Source: Bidens hawaiensis (taxonomy: Eukaryota > Streptophyta > Magnoliopsida > Asterales > Asteraceae). From it: a stretch of DNA of 64,000 nucleotides. Position numbers and translations under genes: made by a program. Within the stretch, counting starts at the first letter, position 1. Each line of letters opens with the position of its first letter. The stretch is from the NCBI GenBank assembly GCA_021521415.1, contig JAIQDT010001953.1:248001-312000 (forward strand). The letters run 5' to 3'. Below the pieces are notes generated by a model that saw nothing but the letters and a program-made list of their open reading frames with translations, was not told the DNA's origin and did not search any database. This document shows positions 11,245 through 20,696 of the stretch, piece after piece.

Positions 11245-12467
11245 TGAAGAAAGTGAGAAAGCTACTGGAGAAGAAAAAGCTTTCATGGCTGATGCTAAAG
11301 ACCAGCTCTCCGAGGTATGTTCTAAACCTACTTGTTCTAAATGTGAAAACTTATCTAAGCAATTAGCAACTATGACTGATCAGTATGTTAGTTTGGATGC
11401 TGAGTTTAAAACTCTAAAAGAAGATCATCATTTTACAAAAGCAAGAGAAAATAGCTATAAAGTTAAAATAAAAGCTTGTGAAAAAGATATTAAAAGTCTA
11501 AAAGCAAAACTTGCTGAAAAATTTCAAGTGATTGATCTAAGCTATGAAGTTTTGGAAGAAAAAACCAAACTAATAGCTGAAAGAGAAAAACAGATTGCTG
11601 ATCACCAGGTGAAAGTGGTGGAACTGAATAGAAAACTTGAGCAGTTCAGAAATTCCTCTGCTATTCTTGATCACCTTGTTAGTGATCAAGGTTCCTCAGT
11701 TAAGAGGGGAGGAATTGGTTATCATGAGGTTCCACCACCTTATAATCACAATTACACTTTTAATCCTAGTAATCAGAAATCTGTTGACTTTGAGGTTGTT
11801 CAGACAGTTCCAATTAAGGTAACTAGTAAAGAACCAGATGTTAGTAGAGGCGAAACAAGTCCTCCTATGTCAAGTGTTAAAATTTCTGTTCCGAGTCCGG
11901 TCTCATCAGATTCGGATAAGTCATTCGAGTCGGGTAAGACAAAGGAGGAGGTTGTATTACCAAATAGTGGAGAGAAAGATAAAACAACTAAAAAGAGTTC
12001 TCCGCTAAACCCTTATGTCCCACCATATGTGAGACGAACGGGCGGTAGTACAGCCTCGACATCCAAAACAACTGTTGAAAAGAAAGTTGAGCATAGGTGT
12101 TGTTTTAGGTGTAATAAATTAGGGCACCTAGTTGCAGATTGCCCTCTGAAGCAGCGATTCAGAGGTGTGAGGCATACCAAAACTGAGACTAAGCCTAAAT
12201 GTAATTATAATACTGGTAAAAGTGAAAACCATTCAAAATTCAGAAATCAGACTAATTCAGGTTTTCAAAGAAACCAATCTCAGTTTCACACTGCTGATAA
12301 TAAGTTATAATTCTTTCAATTCACAAAGGTTTGGAAGGCCTCACAATCAATCTACAAGGAGATATACTAATAGGACTTACAGGAATTATACAGAGACTAA
12401 CTTTGGAAAGCCAAAGTTCGGGATTTATAGATCCAAGACCAATTGGTCTTGGGTCCCTAGATTCTAA
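11245..12467 (+). pseudogene. Copia gag remnant (C-terminal two thirds), insertion 1
   Basis: Gag forms the virus-like particle and binds the element RNA. This remnant starts downstream of the LTR junction; the longest open stretch runs 11285-12310. It has a long charged helical segment (about 11340-11640), likely coiled coil, then a Pro/Ser-rich linker and one CCHC knuckle (CFRCNKLGHLVADC, near 12098-12140). Compared with the sister copy at 24669-26246 it lacks the first knuckle and has a frameshift near 12300. The tail then continues in another frame to a TAA at 12465-12467. The GAG|GTATGT sequence at 11312-11320 looks like a splice donor. Pol follows in the frame of this tail, 21 nt after the stop. 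Confidence 0.8.
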
Positions 12468-12482
12468 TCTTTTGCTTTAATC

Positions 12483-15400
12483 GTGCAGGAACAGTTGAAC
12501 AGGGCTGCCAATAATCTTTGGGTTGTGGATAGCGGCTGTTCCCGGCACATGACGGGTAACAAAATCTTGTTACACGATTTGAAACCTGTTCAGGGAGGGA
12601 GAGTGAGCTTTGCTGGAGAAAGTGGAGGCAAGATTACAGGAATGAGAACGGTGTCTAATGGAAAGATGACTCTAGAGAAAGTAAACTTTGTCGAAGAATT
12701 GAAGCACAATCTGCTGAGTGTGTCGCAGATCTGTGATAAAGAGTACACCGTACATTTTACAAAGAATGAGGCGATTGTGTTGCATCCTGGTTTTCAGATA
12801 CCAGAGGAGTGGATTGTGATGAAGGCTCCATGTGAGAGGAATACGTATATTATGGATATGAGGTCGACTGAAATGGCCACAGAAGAATCATGCCTTATGA
12901 CAAAAGCGAGCGAATCGGAGTCCGAATTGTGGCATAGGAGAATGGGGCACATTCATCTTCGGAAGATGAACCACATTGTCAAGAATGGACTTGTGCTGGG
13001 CGTTCCCTTGAAAAGTTTCAACTTTGAAGACAAATGTCTAGCGTGCAAGAAGGGAAAGCAGCACAAGAAATCCCATCACACCAAGAAGGTCAATTCTATT
13101 GTCAGTACTCTAGAATTGCTTCACATGGATCTCTTCGGTCCCGTGAATGCAAAAAGTCTAGGAGGTACTTCTTATTGCTTGGTGATCACTGATGATTACT
13201 CACGATATTCGTGGGTATATTTCCTGAAATCAAAAGATGAAACGGCTCAGATGGTGAAGAATTTGATTACCAAAATTGAGAACGTTATGGATAAAAGGGT
13301 TAAGTTCATCAGGAGTGACAATGGAACAGAGTTCAAGAATTTTGAAATGGAGATCTTCTGCCTTCAGAAAGGGATTGAGCACCAGTACAGCGCTCCGTAT
13401 ACTCCGCAACAGAATGGAGTGGCTGAGAGGAAGAATAGAACGTTAATTGAAGGAGCCAGAACTTTGCTGGCTGATTCGAAGCTTCCTGTGGTGTTCTGGG
13501 CTGAAGCTGTTGCTACAGCCTGTTATATCCTGAATAGAGTCTTGACTGTTAAAAGACTTAATAAAACGTGTTATGAGCTTATGCATGGGAGGAAGCCCAA
13601 CTTGAGTGGTCTTGAACCATTCGGGTTCCCTTGTTCGATTTTAAAGACAAATTCTAAATTTGGTGAAGTAGCCGATGAAGGAATCTTAGTCGGTTATGTT
13701 GTTGGAACTCCCAACAGACGTGTCTTTAATACATCGACCGGCAAGGTTGAGGTGGTGTGTAACACCGATATCACAAGTTACAAACCGCCAAAACCAAGCA
13801 ACGGACCTACTGAGTTTTTCGACTATGATAGACTTTTTAACTCTTTTAACATACCTTATTTGGATAGTGCAGAACTAGAAGAAAGAGTTGCTACGAAGAT
13901 GATCCTTGATGAGGAAGAAAATCTAGTGCAAAGACAGCTGTTTGATAAACGTCAACCTTCCTCATCAAATGCTATCGATACCCCTGCTGCCTCTCCTGAA
14001 GAAGAATTTTTCAATCCGTTTCACTCTCAGCAAGGAACAACCATTGACGAGCTCTCTTCTAACTTGGAAGACAATTTGCATGTCGGTTCGGTTCCGACCA
14101 TGAGAATTCATAAAGATCACCTTTTGGAGAATGTGATTGGTGATGTGTCCTCTGGTGTACAAACAAGACGTAGCTTGAATGAGCACACCTGTGTTTACAC
14201 AAGCATTAAGGAGACAGACATAATCAACGAATGCTTGTACACCTGCTTTATTAGCCAGATTGAACCAAAGAATTATCAAATGGCTCTAAAGGACAGCTCG
14301 TGGGTCGAAGCCATGCAAGAAGAGCTGGCTCAATTCAAGAAAATGGAAGTTTGGACTTTGGTTGAAAAACCAAAGAATGTGCATGCGATAGGCACAAAAT
14401 GGGTTTTTAAGTGCAAGAGAGATGAGAAAGGGATTATTATAAGAAACAAGGCGAGGCTAGTCGTTAAAGGTTTTAATCAACAAGAGGGGATTGATTATAA
14501 TGAAGTGTTCGCTCTTGTGGCAAGATTGGAAGCCATTAGATTGTTTTTGCCATTTGCTGCTTATAAGAAGATGAAGGTATTTCAGTTAGACGTGAAAAGT
14601 GCGTTCCTAAATGGGAAAGTTGATGAGGTTGTGTACGTTGAGCAACCTCCGGGTTTTCCTGACCCAGACTTTCCAGACCACGTGTACAAGTTAAGCAAGG
14701 CGTTGTATGGACTACATCAGGCACCTCGTGCCTGGTACTCAACCTTATCAGATTACTTGCTTGAAAATGGGTTTGAAAGAGGGAAGATAGATAGCACGTT
14801 GTTCTTCAAGAGAGAAGGAAGCGACTTCCTGCTGGTGCAAGTCTACGTGGATGACATTATCTTTGCTGCATCAAAAGTCTCCATGTGTCAGGAGTTTGAG
14901 GCCGTCATGAAGAAAAGGTTTGAAATGAGTGCTATGGGTGAACTAACTTTCTTTTTAGGATTGCAGGTTGATCAGAAGAAGGATGCGATGTTCATTCATC
15001 AGACCAAGTATGTCCATGATGTGCTCAAATGCTTCAAGATGGAGGACAGCACTCCATTCGATACTCCAATCTGCGTCAACCATAAATTGGGTGCTGAGAC
15101 AGACAATGACGCAGATGTGGACCAAACTCAGTATCGGGCTATTATAGGTTCTTTAATGTACTTAACTGCTTCTAGGCCTGATATTATGTCTGCAGTTTGT
15201 CTTTGTGCTCGTTTTCAGGCAAACCCAAAGGAATCTCACATGAAGGGTGTGAAGAGGATCTTGCGATATCTCAAAGGCAAACCTAAGCTGGGGTTGTGGT
15301 ACGCGAAGGGAGGAGACTTGGAGTTGGTAGCTTACACAGATTCTGATTATGGAGGGTGCAATCAGAGTCGGAAGTCAACTACTGGAGGATGTCAGTTTCT

Positions 15401-15791
15401 AGGAGGCAGATTAGTGTCCTGGCAATGCAAGAAGCAGACATCAGTCGCCATTTCAACATGTGAGGCAGAATACATGGCAGCATCCAACTGCTGCTCCCAG
15501 GTTCTGTGGATTCAACAACAGTTACGCGACTATGGTCTGAATTTCTCACTTACTCATATTTGCATTGATAACACAGCTGCTATCTCAGTAACTAACAATC
15601 CCGTGAAGCACAGTAAAACTAAACATATTGATATACGTCATCATTTTATACGGGATTGTGCTGAGAAGAAGCTGATTGAGCTCGAAAAGGTTGATACGCT
15701 TGATAATTTCGCTGATTCATATACTTAAGCATTTGACAAATCAAGATTTCAAAACCTTGTTGAGTTGAATGGGATGATCAATCCCGAGTAA
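12483..15791 (+). pseudogene. Copia pol (PR-IN-RT-RNase H), nearly intact, insertion 1
   Basis: A polyprotein of about 1100 codons that processes gag, inserts the cDNA and copies the RNA. In order: aspartic protease (DSGCSRHMTG, residues about 16-25), integrase zinc region (HRRMGH ... CLACKKGK, about 150-195), integrase core (MDLFGP, SDNGTEF, then the Glu of PYTPQQNGVAER), reverse transcriptase (KARLVVKGF, LDVKSAFLNG, YVDD near residue 788) and RNase H (YTDSDYGG, STCEAEYMA, DNTAA). The domain order IN before RT defines copia. A TAA at 15726-15728 cuts off the last 21 codons, which remain recognisable to the TAA at 15789-15791. No ATG lies at the start: the frame opens after the gag stop, so expression would need readthrough or splicing (acceptor-like GTGCAG, 12483-12488). 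Confidence 0.92.
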
Positions 15792-15821
15792 CCATGCTTT
15801 TTGTGCATATATAAAAAAAAT

Positions 15822-16101
15822 GTCACTATCGCTTAAAATTATGTCGGTTACCTCAGTTTGAAGGACATATCCTCGGATATGTTTGGTCCTCATTTTCTAC
15901 TTGTAGAGTATGAGGGTTGCCATTAACCAGATGACTGAAAGTGACCGGGGCGGTTTATGATGAGTTTTTTATTCTTTCGCTGAAAATTAGTCGATCATAC
16001 TTAGTTAGAAGGACACATACTTGTATGTGGTCGGTCCAGCTAATCCATTGGATTCGCAGGATAACCGTTTACCTGAAGACTTTGAACTGATCGGGGCGAT
16101 T
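15822..16101 (+). ncRNA. Tandem pair of tetraloop hairpin modules after pol, insertion 1
   Basis: Two related units of about 135 bp each contain a CGCT-GAAAATTA-GTCG-like word, a hairpin and a GAYCGGGGCG word. Hairpin 1 at 15865-15882 pairs ACATATC with GATATGT around a CTCG loop. Hairpin 2 at 16014-16029 pairs CACATA with TATGTG around a CTTG loop. Both hairpins sit inside GGAC...GGTCC. The same arrangement is at 29604-29881. It is a predicted cis RNA element of unknown function, not a separate transcript. Confidence 0.5.
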
Positions 16102-16543
16102 GAAGTCAAAAAAAAATTTTTTTAGGGAAATGAAATTATTTTTCAAGTCTACTACTTCGTAAGAAGTTCTGTTACTATGTTTTAACAGAAAATTGATCCA
16201 ACCTTGGAAAATGATAGATTTACTGATTCTGTGTGCTTAACTAGTGAAGTTATTAGGCTTAAAAGGCTTTAGAACAGTCATTGTATGTCATGGTAGCTTT
16301 TTATGGTGCGTAAAAGTAGAAGTGATACTAACTAAATCTACTCGATTTTATGTGGAAACTTCTTAAGAGTTCTGCATGTCTTCATATATATCTTTGCGAA
16401 TGATAGGCAGAAAAGCGATTACCCAGTCATACACGAGCCTGTTAGTGTTCTGATTCCCGTAAAGATAGTTTGTGAAGAAACTGCAGTGATCCAGATTCGG
16501 GACTTGCAGTTGTTTACTACTCTGAAGTCTATGTAAAGATTCG

Positions 16544-16576
<33 letters not shown>
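16544..16576 (+). repeat. Poly(A) run of 33 bases in the spacer
   Basis: An uninterrupted A33 lies between pol and the extra ORF. The sister element has only about A11 at the matching place (near 30319), so the run has expanded, probably by slippage. The reverse strand encodes only a poly-Phe artefact. Confidence 0.9.
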
Positions 16577-16581
<5 letters not shown>

Positions 16582-17139
16582 TGAGTTATTGAAACATTCT
16601 AGAGCTGACAATGTCAAGACTTCTCAATCATGGAGTAAGAAAGAGAACGAGAAGCAGATGAAGAGTACTTAGAAACTTAATCAGACACTATGGGTTGAAG
16701 TCAATTCGGGGTGACTTGGGGAAAACCAAATACGCTTTGAGAATAGATAGGAGGCATCATAATCTCTGAGTTGTTGCCCACTTAATTTTTGAGCTTAATT
16801 GAACTTAACTCGTATCACAGAAACAATGAAAACCATCTTAAGTTATTTACCTGCCTACGACCTGTTTCTTTATGTCATAATACAGCTAAACACGGATCTA
16901 TGTGACAGTCACGTAGTTAGTATGATTCCTGTTCGGATCTTTTCTAAAACATGGTAGTCCCTGTCTAGACTGAAATTTGATCCCTTGTACTTTAATTTTT
17001 AAAAGTTTTTCCTATTTATGTAGTTGTTGATTTTATAATTGGTTACTTAGTCTTGATCGTGTCATGTAACTCTTTAAGGAAGTTTTAAAACTTAATTGCA
17101 AATTGTTCAAATTATAGGGGTTGATTTTGTAAAATTTGA

Positions 17140-17860
17140 TATATCGGCGAACTTGTGAATAACTTCGCCCTAGGCGAAGTTATCCACAACTTCGCCTGTA
17201 TAACTCCGCTCTTATATAAAGGAATTTTTAAGGTCAAACATTTCATTATTTCAAAATATCAGCGAACTTACTATCTGTCAACCAGAGCGAAGTTATCGAT
17301 CTGTTCTTATCGATCTTCTGTTGTTTTTGTTACCTCGATTCAAATCCGATTCAAGGTGTGTAAGGTTCCATATTCGTATAATCATTGTCGTTAATGTTAA
17401 TCACAGGTCGATACGACCCGTTTCGTGACCTCGATTATTTGAAACCTAAACACCCGATTTTCAAACTTGTTTTACGTGATAGTAAACCACTTGAACGTAT
17501 AAAACTTCATAAAATCATGTATTTCGGAGTCCTTGATCTCCGAAATCATCATCTGCACGTCGTTCGAATCGCCTTACTGTCGCCGATTCAGATTCAGGCG
17601 AACTTACAGTTTGGGCGAAGTTATCCGTAACTTCGCCTGAGGTTTAACTTCGCCTGAGGCGATGTTGTGGTGAGGCGAAGTTATCATTAACTTCGCCTGG
17701 ACCTTTTTACTTATTAATTATTAGACGAACTTAATGATGAAGCGAATTTGTTCCCAACTTCGCCCCACCTTTAACATCGCCTATACAGATTTTATCACAA
17801 CTTCGCTCATGGTAACAAGCGAACTTGTGTTATGCTTTAACGTTTATCTAACTTGGTTCG
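17140..17860 (+). repeat. Cluster of GGCGAAGTT/AACTTCGCC inverted words, insertion 1
   Basis: At least a dozen copies or one-base variants of GGCGAAGTT or AACTTCGCC occur in about 700 bp, in both orientations, often as facing pairs 5-10 bp apart. The same words fill LTR types A and B and the matching spacer at 30895-31620. Confidence 0.85.
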
Positions 17861-17872
17861 TTTGTTGCAGAT
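17848..17872 (+). promoter_or_regulatory. Predicted branch point and 3' splice site before the extra ORF, insertion 1
   Basis: CTAAC (17848-17852) is followed by a T-rich run and TTTGTTGCAG ending at 17870, two bases before the ATG. The sister copy keeps CTAAC, T-rich run, TTGCAG and the same 2-nt distance (31623-31650). This fits plant 3' splice-site rules and would produce a spliced mRNA for the extra ORF. Confidence 0.55.
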
Positions 17873-19990
17873 ATGGCTGCTGTTGCTGGTGCTGGAGGTA
17901 CTGGTGGCGATGATGGAGGAGATCAACAAAGACAGTTCTTCCCGGGTCACAACATGTATATCACCTTAGACCCGGAAGCGAGCGGAGTTGATGATTTCCG
18001 CGAAATCATCACCTTCCTTTTACGCTCGAGGATATTCCACGCCATTACGACAACTCTGCCGATTTCCTTGCCCAACATTGAGGATTTCTGGCAGACGGTG
18101 GCTGACACAGATTTTGATGATGTAATGGATGAGGCAAGACGTATGATGGTGACTCAAGAGAGGACGTATGGGAAGAGAAAGAGGATAGATGACGACAGTG
18201 AGTCAGAAGAAGAAGAAGACATTCATAAGTTGATCAGACGTTCAAGAAGGGACAGGACAGGTGCAAGTAGGGGAGCCGGTGAGAGCTCTAGGGTGGTACG
18301 TTTCGCTCCGCCCGCACTGTCCGGTATGTCAATTGTCCCTACACCATTCCAGGTCACAAGGCCAAGCGCCACGGACGTTCCCGTGGTGGCTACATCATCA
18401 TCTGCTGGCCTCCCATCCATCACACTCCAGCTGACGACTCCAGATATTGTATCGTTGCCGCCTCCAACGCTTACTCCGTCGGAGGTTGTTGCACAGGTTA
18501 TTGAGTCGACAGTGGTTCACACTGCAGGGTTGTCGGTCACGATACCACCTGCGGTTACGTCCACAGCTACTTCTGATGTCCCGGTTTAATTCGAAATCCC
18601 TCCTCAGTATACTCAAGCCATATCTCACATGAGGTTTGATTTCGATGCAACCCTATCAGACTCGGAAAGAATAGCTGCACTTGAACGGGTCGTGGCAGAA
18701 CAATCAAGGGTGAATCTTATCCAGACCCAGGCTATTCAACGCCTAGTAGCAGAAAATCAACTACAGTCGTCCCTCCTGGTTGAACATGGAAAAATTATAG
18801 ATGCTATGAAGGAGTTCTTGGCATCTCAGAGGGAGACGAGCTGTAAAGGCGACGAGCTCAGGACAAAGAAGAAGAATGACAGAGACGATGATCCCAATGC
18901 ATCGAAAGGTGCAGGTGGTGAGTTGCCAAGAACTACTCAAGCTCTTGGGACAACCACAGCTCAGGGGGAGTCTGCAGGTGCAGCTGGCGGTTCTGGTGGT
19001 GATGAGGTGGTGATGGTAGATGACGAGGAGATGGGAGATGATGTGATCGATGCCTTGAAGGAGTTGGATGATGATATGTTAGATGATGATGATGTGTGTG
19101 ATGATGATGTGCTGCCATTAGAAGAAATTAAGAAGATTGGTGCACAGATAGTGATAGAAGATGATGTTGAAGAAGGTGAAATTGTAGAGGAGAATGTTGA
19201 ACACGAGCTTCCAACCGTTGAGAAGTCGAATGTATGTGAAGATACAGTAGTTGATGATACAGAATGGGAGGAGCAGCCTAGATGGAAGGAAGGCTATGCT
19301 CATTGGTTTATCAAAACGAAGAAGCCAGTGGTACCTACAATGTTCAAGAAAAGTTATAATATTAAAGGGTACGCTGAGTCAAAGAAAGGCATTATCTGTT
19401 GGTTATATGATGAACAGCTAAAAGTGCTCGTGGTGAAAAGATATGATGGGATCCAATACTTTAAGAGGACTTTGAGATCTCTAAATACCTTACCTGAGTG
19501 TGAGGTAAAGGATTTGGCCAGACTGGGGTTGATCAATCGAAGTGACGATAATATGGCCAGAGTTATTGGGAAGATAGTATGGAAAGAAAGTATTAAAGAG
19601 AAAAAGTTTGAGTTGTTAAAACCACAGAAAGGGAAATTAGTTGAAGATACTGAAAGAGGAATGAGAGCAGATGGCAAACCTTGGATGGTGATGAAATATA
19701 AGCCGATTCGGTGTTTGAAAGAGGTTCCAATGAAGACTATGCCTCAAGATGTGCTGAAAGATCTGAAATGGTGGTATGTGGATTGCCAGACTGCTGAAGC
19801 CGTGATGGAAGACGAAGACGAATAAGAAGTGCTAAGAGTGTATGATCCGATGCATCTTGTTAATTTATCTAAAGCTGATCTGCAGGTGTTAAATGAGAAG
19901 AAGATATTTTATATTCCTGCTTGGAAAGGCGAAGCGAGGAAATATCAGCGAGTAGTCACGGTCTGTGTAAGAGAGGGAGTGCATGCATGA
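17873..19990 (+). pseudogene. Extra ORF after pol (env-like position), internally deleted copy
   Basis: Function unknown. It occupies the place where Sireviruses carry an envelope-like gene. The start ATG lies 2 nt after a splice-acceptor sequence. The protein has a Gly/Ala-rich start (residues 1-17), a conserved DDFREIITFLL...FWQTV segment, a KRKR basic patch, a Pro/Ser/Thr-rich region, a likely coiled coil (about 18650-18830; ERIAALERVVAEQ), a strongly acidic region (Asp runs near 19020-19110) and a conserved C-terminal block (WEEQPRWKEGYAHWF to VREGVHA). Compared with 31651-34574 it lacks about 280 codons right after FWQTV, in frame. In-frame stops lie at 18587-18589 and 19823-19825; the frame resumes after each. 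No transmembrane segment is obvious. Confidence 0.75.
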
Positions 19991-20035
19991 AGATTACAAG
20001 ACAAGTGCTTAAAGATAAAGATATGAAGCTACTGC

Positions 20036-20047
20036 CAAGGGGGAGTC
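20036..20047 (+). promoter_or_regulatory. Polypurine tract before LTR type B, insertion 1
   Basis: CAAGGGGGAGTC lies directly before TGTTGG and would prime plus-strand synthesis. The same tract precedes the LTR at 34655. Confidence 0.85.
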
Positions 20048-20486
20048 TGTTGGTGCATAATGTCAGTAGTTCATAGTCTAGTGTCTGTAATCCAGTCTGT
20101 AATGTTAATTGTGTTTTGTTTATGTTTAAGCGAAGTTACTGACAAGTTCGCTTATCAGGCGAACTTGTTAGTCAAGCGAAGTTAGCAACAACTTCGCCTG
20201 AACATATCAGGCGAAGTTGTCGTGTATTTATACACTAGGTTATGGCTTGTTTAGTTTTTGAGAAGAAAATCGTATACAGACGTATGTGAGTCGAGAGACG
20301 TGAGAACCAGAGAGTATTGAGTCTGTATTCAGTGATTATATCACGTGTTTCGGTTATAATATAACGTGTGTTTATTCGTATCGTGTGTTTGTTTGATTCG
20401 TGTTCTACGCTTGTAACGACCTACGCAGGGATTCCGCACCTGTGTAGATCGAGATATCCCGTGCATATCCATCCAGGGAACCTACA
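20048..20486 (+). repeat. LTR type B, copy 1 (3' LTR of insertion 1)
   Basis: 439 bp, TGTTGGTGCATAATGTCAG to CAGGGAACCTACA. It has GGCGAAGTT-type words (20128-20220), a TATA-like GTATTTATACAC (20223) and GGGATTCCGCACC near the end. It is closely related to 34655-35065 but unlike type A except for its two ends and the GATTCCGCAC word. It is followed by the target duplication GAAAC. Confidence 0.85.
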
Positions 20487-20696
20487 GAAACTTTCTAATT
20501 CGCTAAGCTTGTACTTCATGATTTGCTTAGTCAATTCGTTAGTTGACTAGTTCGTTGGCCATCGAATTCGTTACTTAATCACACTTTACATCGTTAAATT
20601 TTGATTCACTAATAACTGTTCACAGTTCGTTACACTGTTTACAGTTCGTTAAAAAATTTAAATTTTAAATCCTCAAAGTTTGAATTTTTTTCAAAA

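Larger units (their letters stand above)
15792..17872 (+). other. Non-coding spacer between pol and the extra ORF, insertion 1
   Basis: About 2.1 kb without a gene, but clearly homologous to 29571-31650 of insertion 2. It holds a tandem pair of hairpins (15822-16101), an A33 run (16544-16576), a stretch dense in GGCGAAGTT/AACTTCGCC words (17140-17860) and a strong 3' splice-site sequence at its end. A purine-rich GAGAACGAGAAGCAGATGAAG-like region lies near 16640. Conservation of the whole spacer suggests a role in RNA processing or replication, which is inference. Confidence 0.7.
8946..20486 (+). mobile_element. Composite copia (Sirevirus-like) insertion 1, TSD GAAAC
   Basis: An 11.5-kb block flanked by GAAAC at 8941-8945 and 20487-20491. 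The order is LTR type A, 1-kb non-coding spacer, second type A LTR cut before its end, gag remnant, pol, structured spacer, extra ORF, PPT, LTR type B. The host on both sides is the leader of the outer copia element. A and B share the end words TGTTGGTGCAT and ACCTACA but differ through most of their length, so the two ends are not a normal LTR pair. The extra gene after pol and the coiled-coil gag with two knuckles suggest the Sirevirus branch. That placement is tentative. Confidence 0.75.

Noticed and set aside
17385..17630. 81-codon frame upstream of the extra ORF
   Set aside because: It lies in the repeat-rich spacer and lies before the predicted splice acceptor. I did not recognise a matching frame in the homologous spacer of insertion 2.
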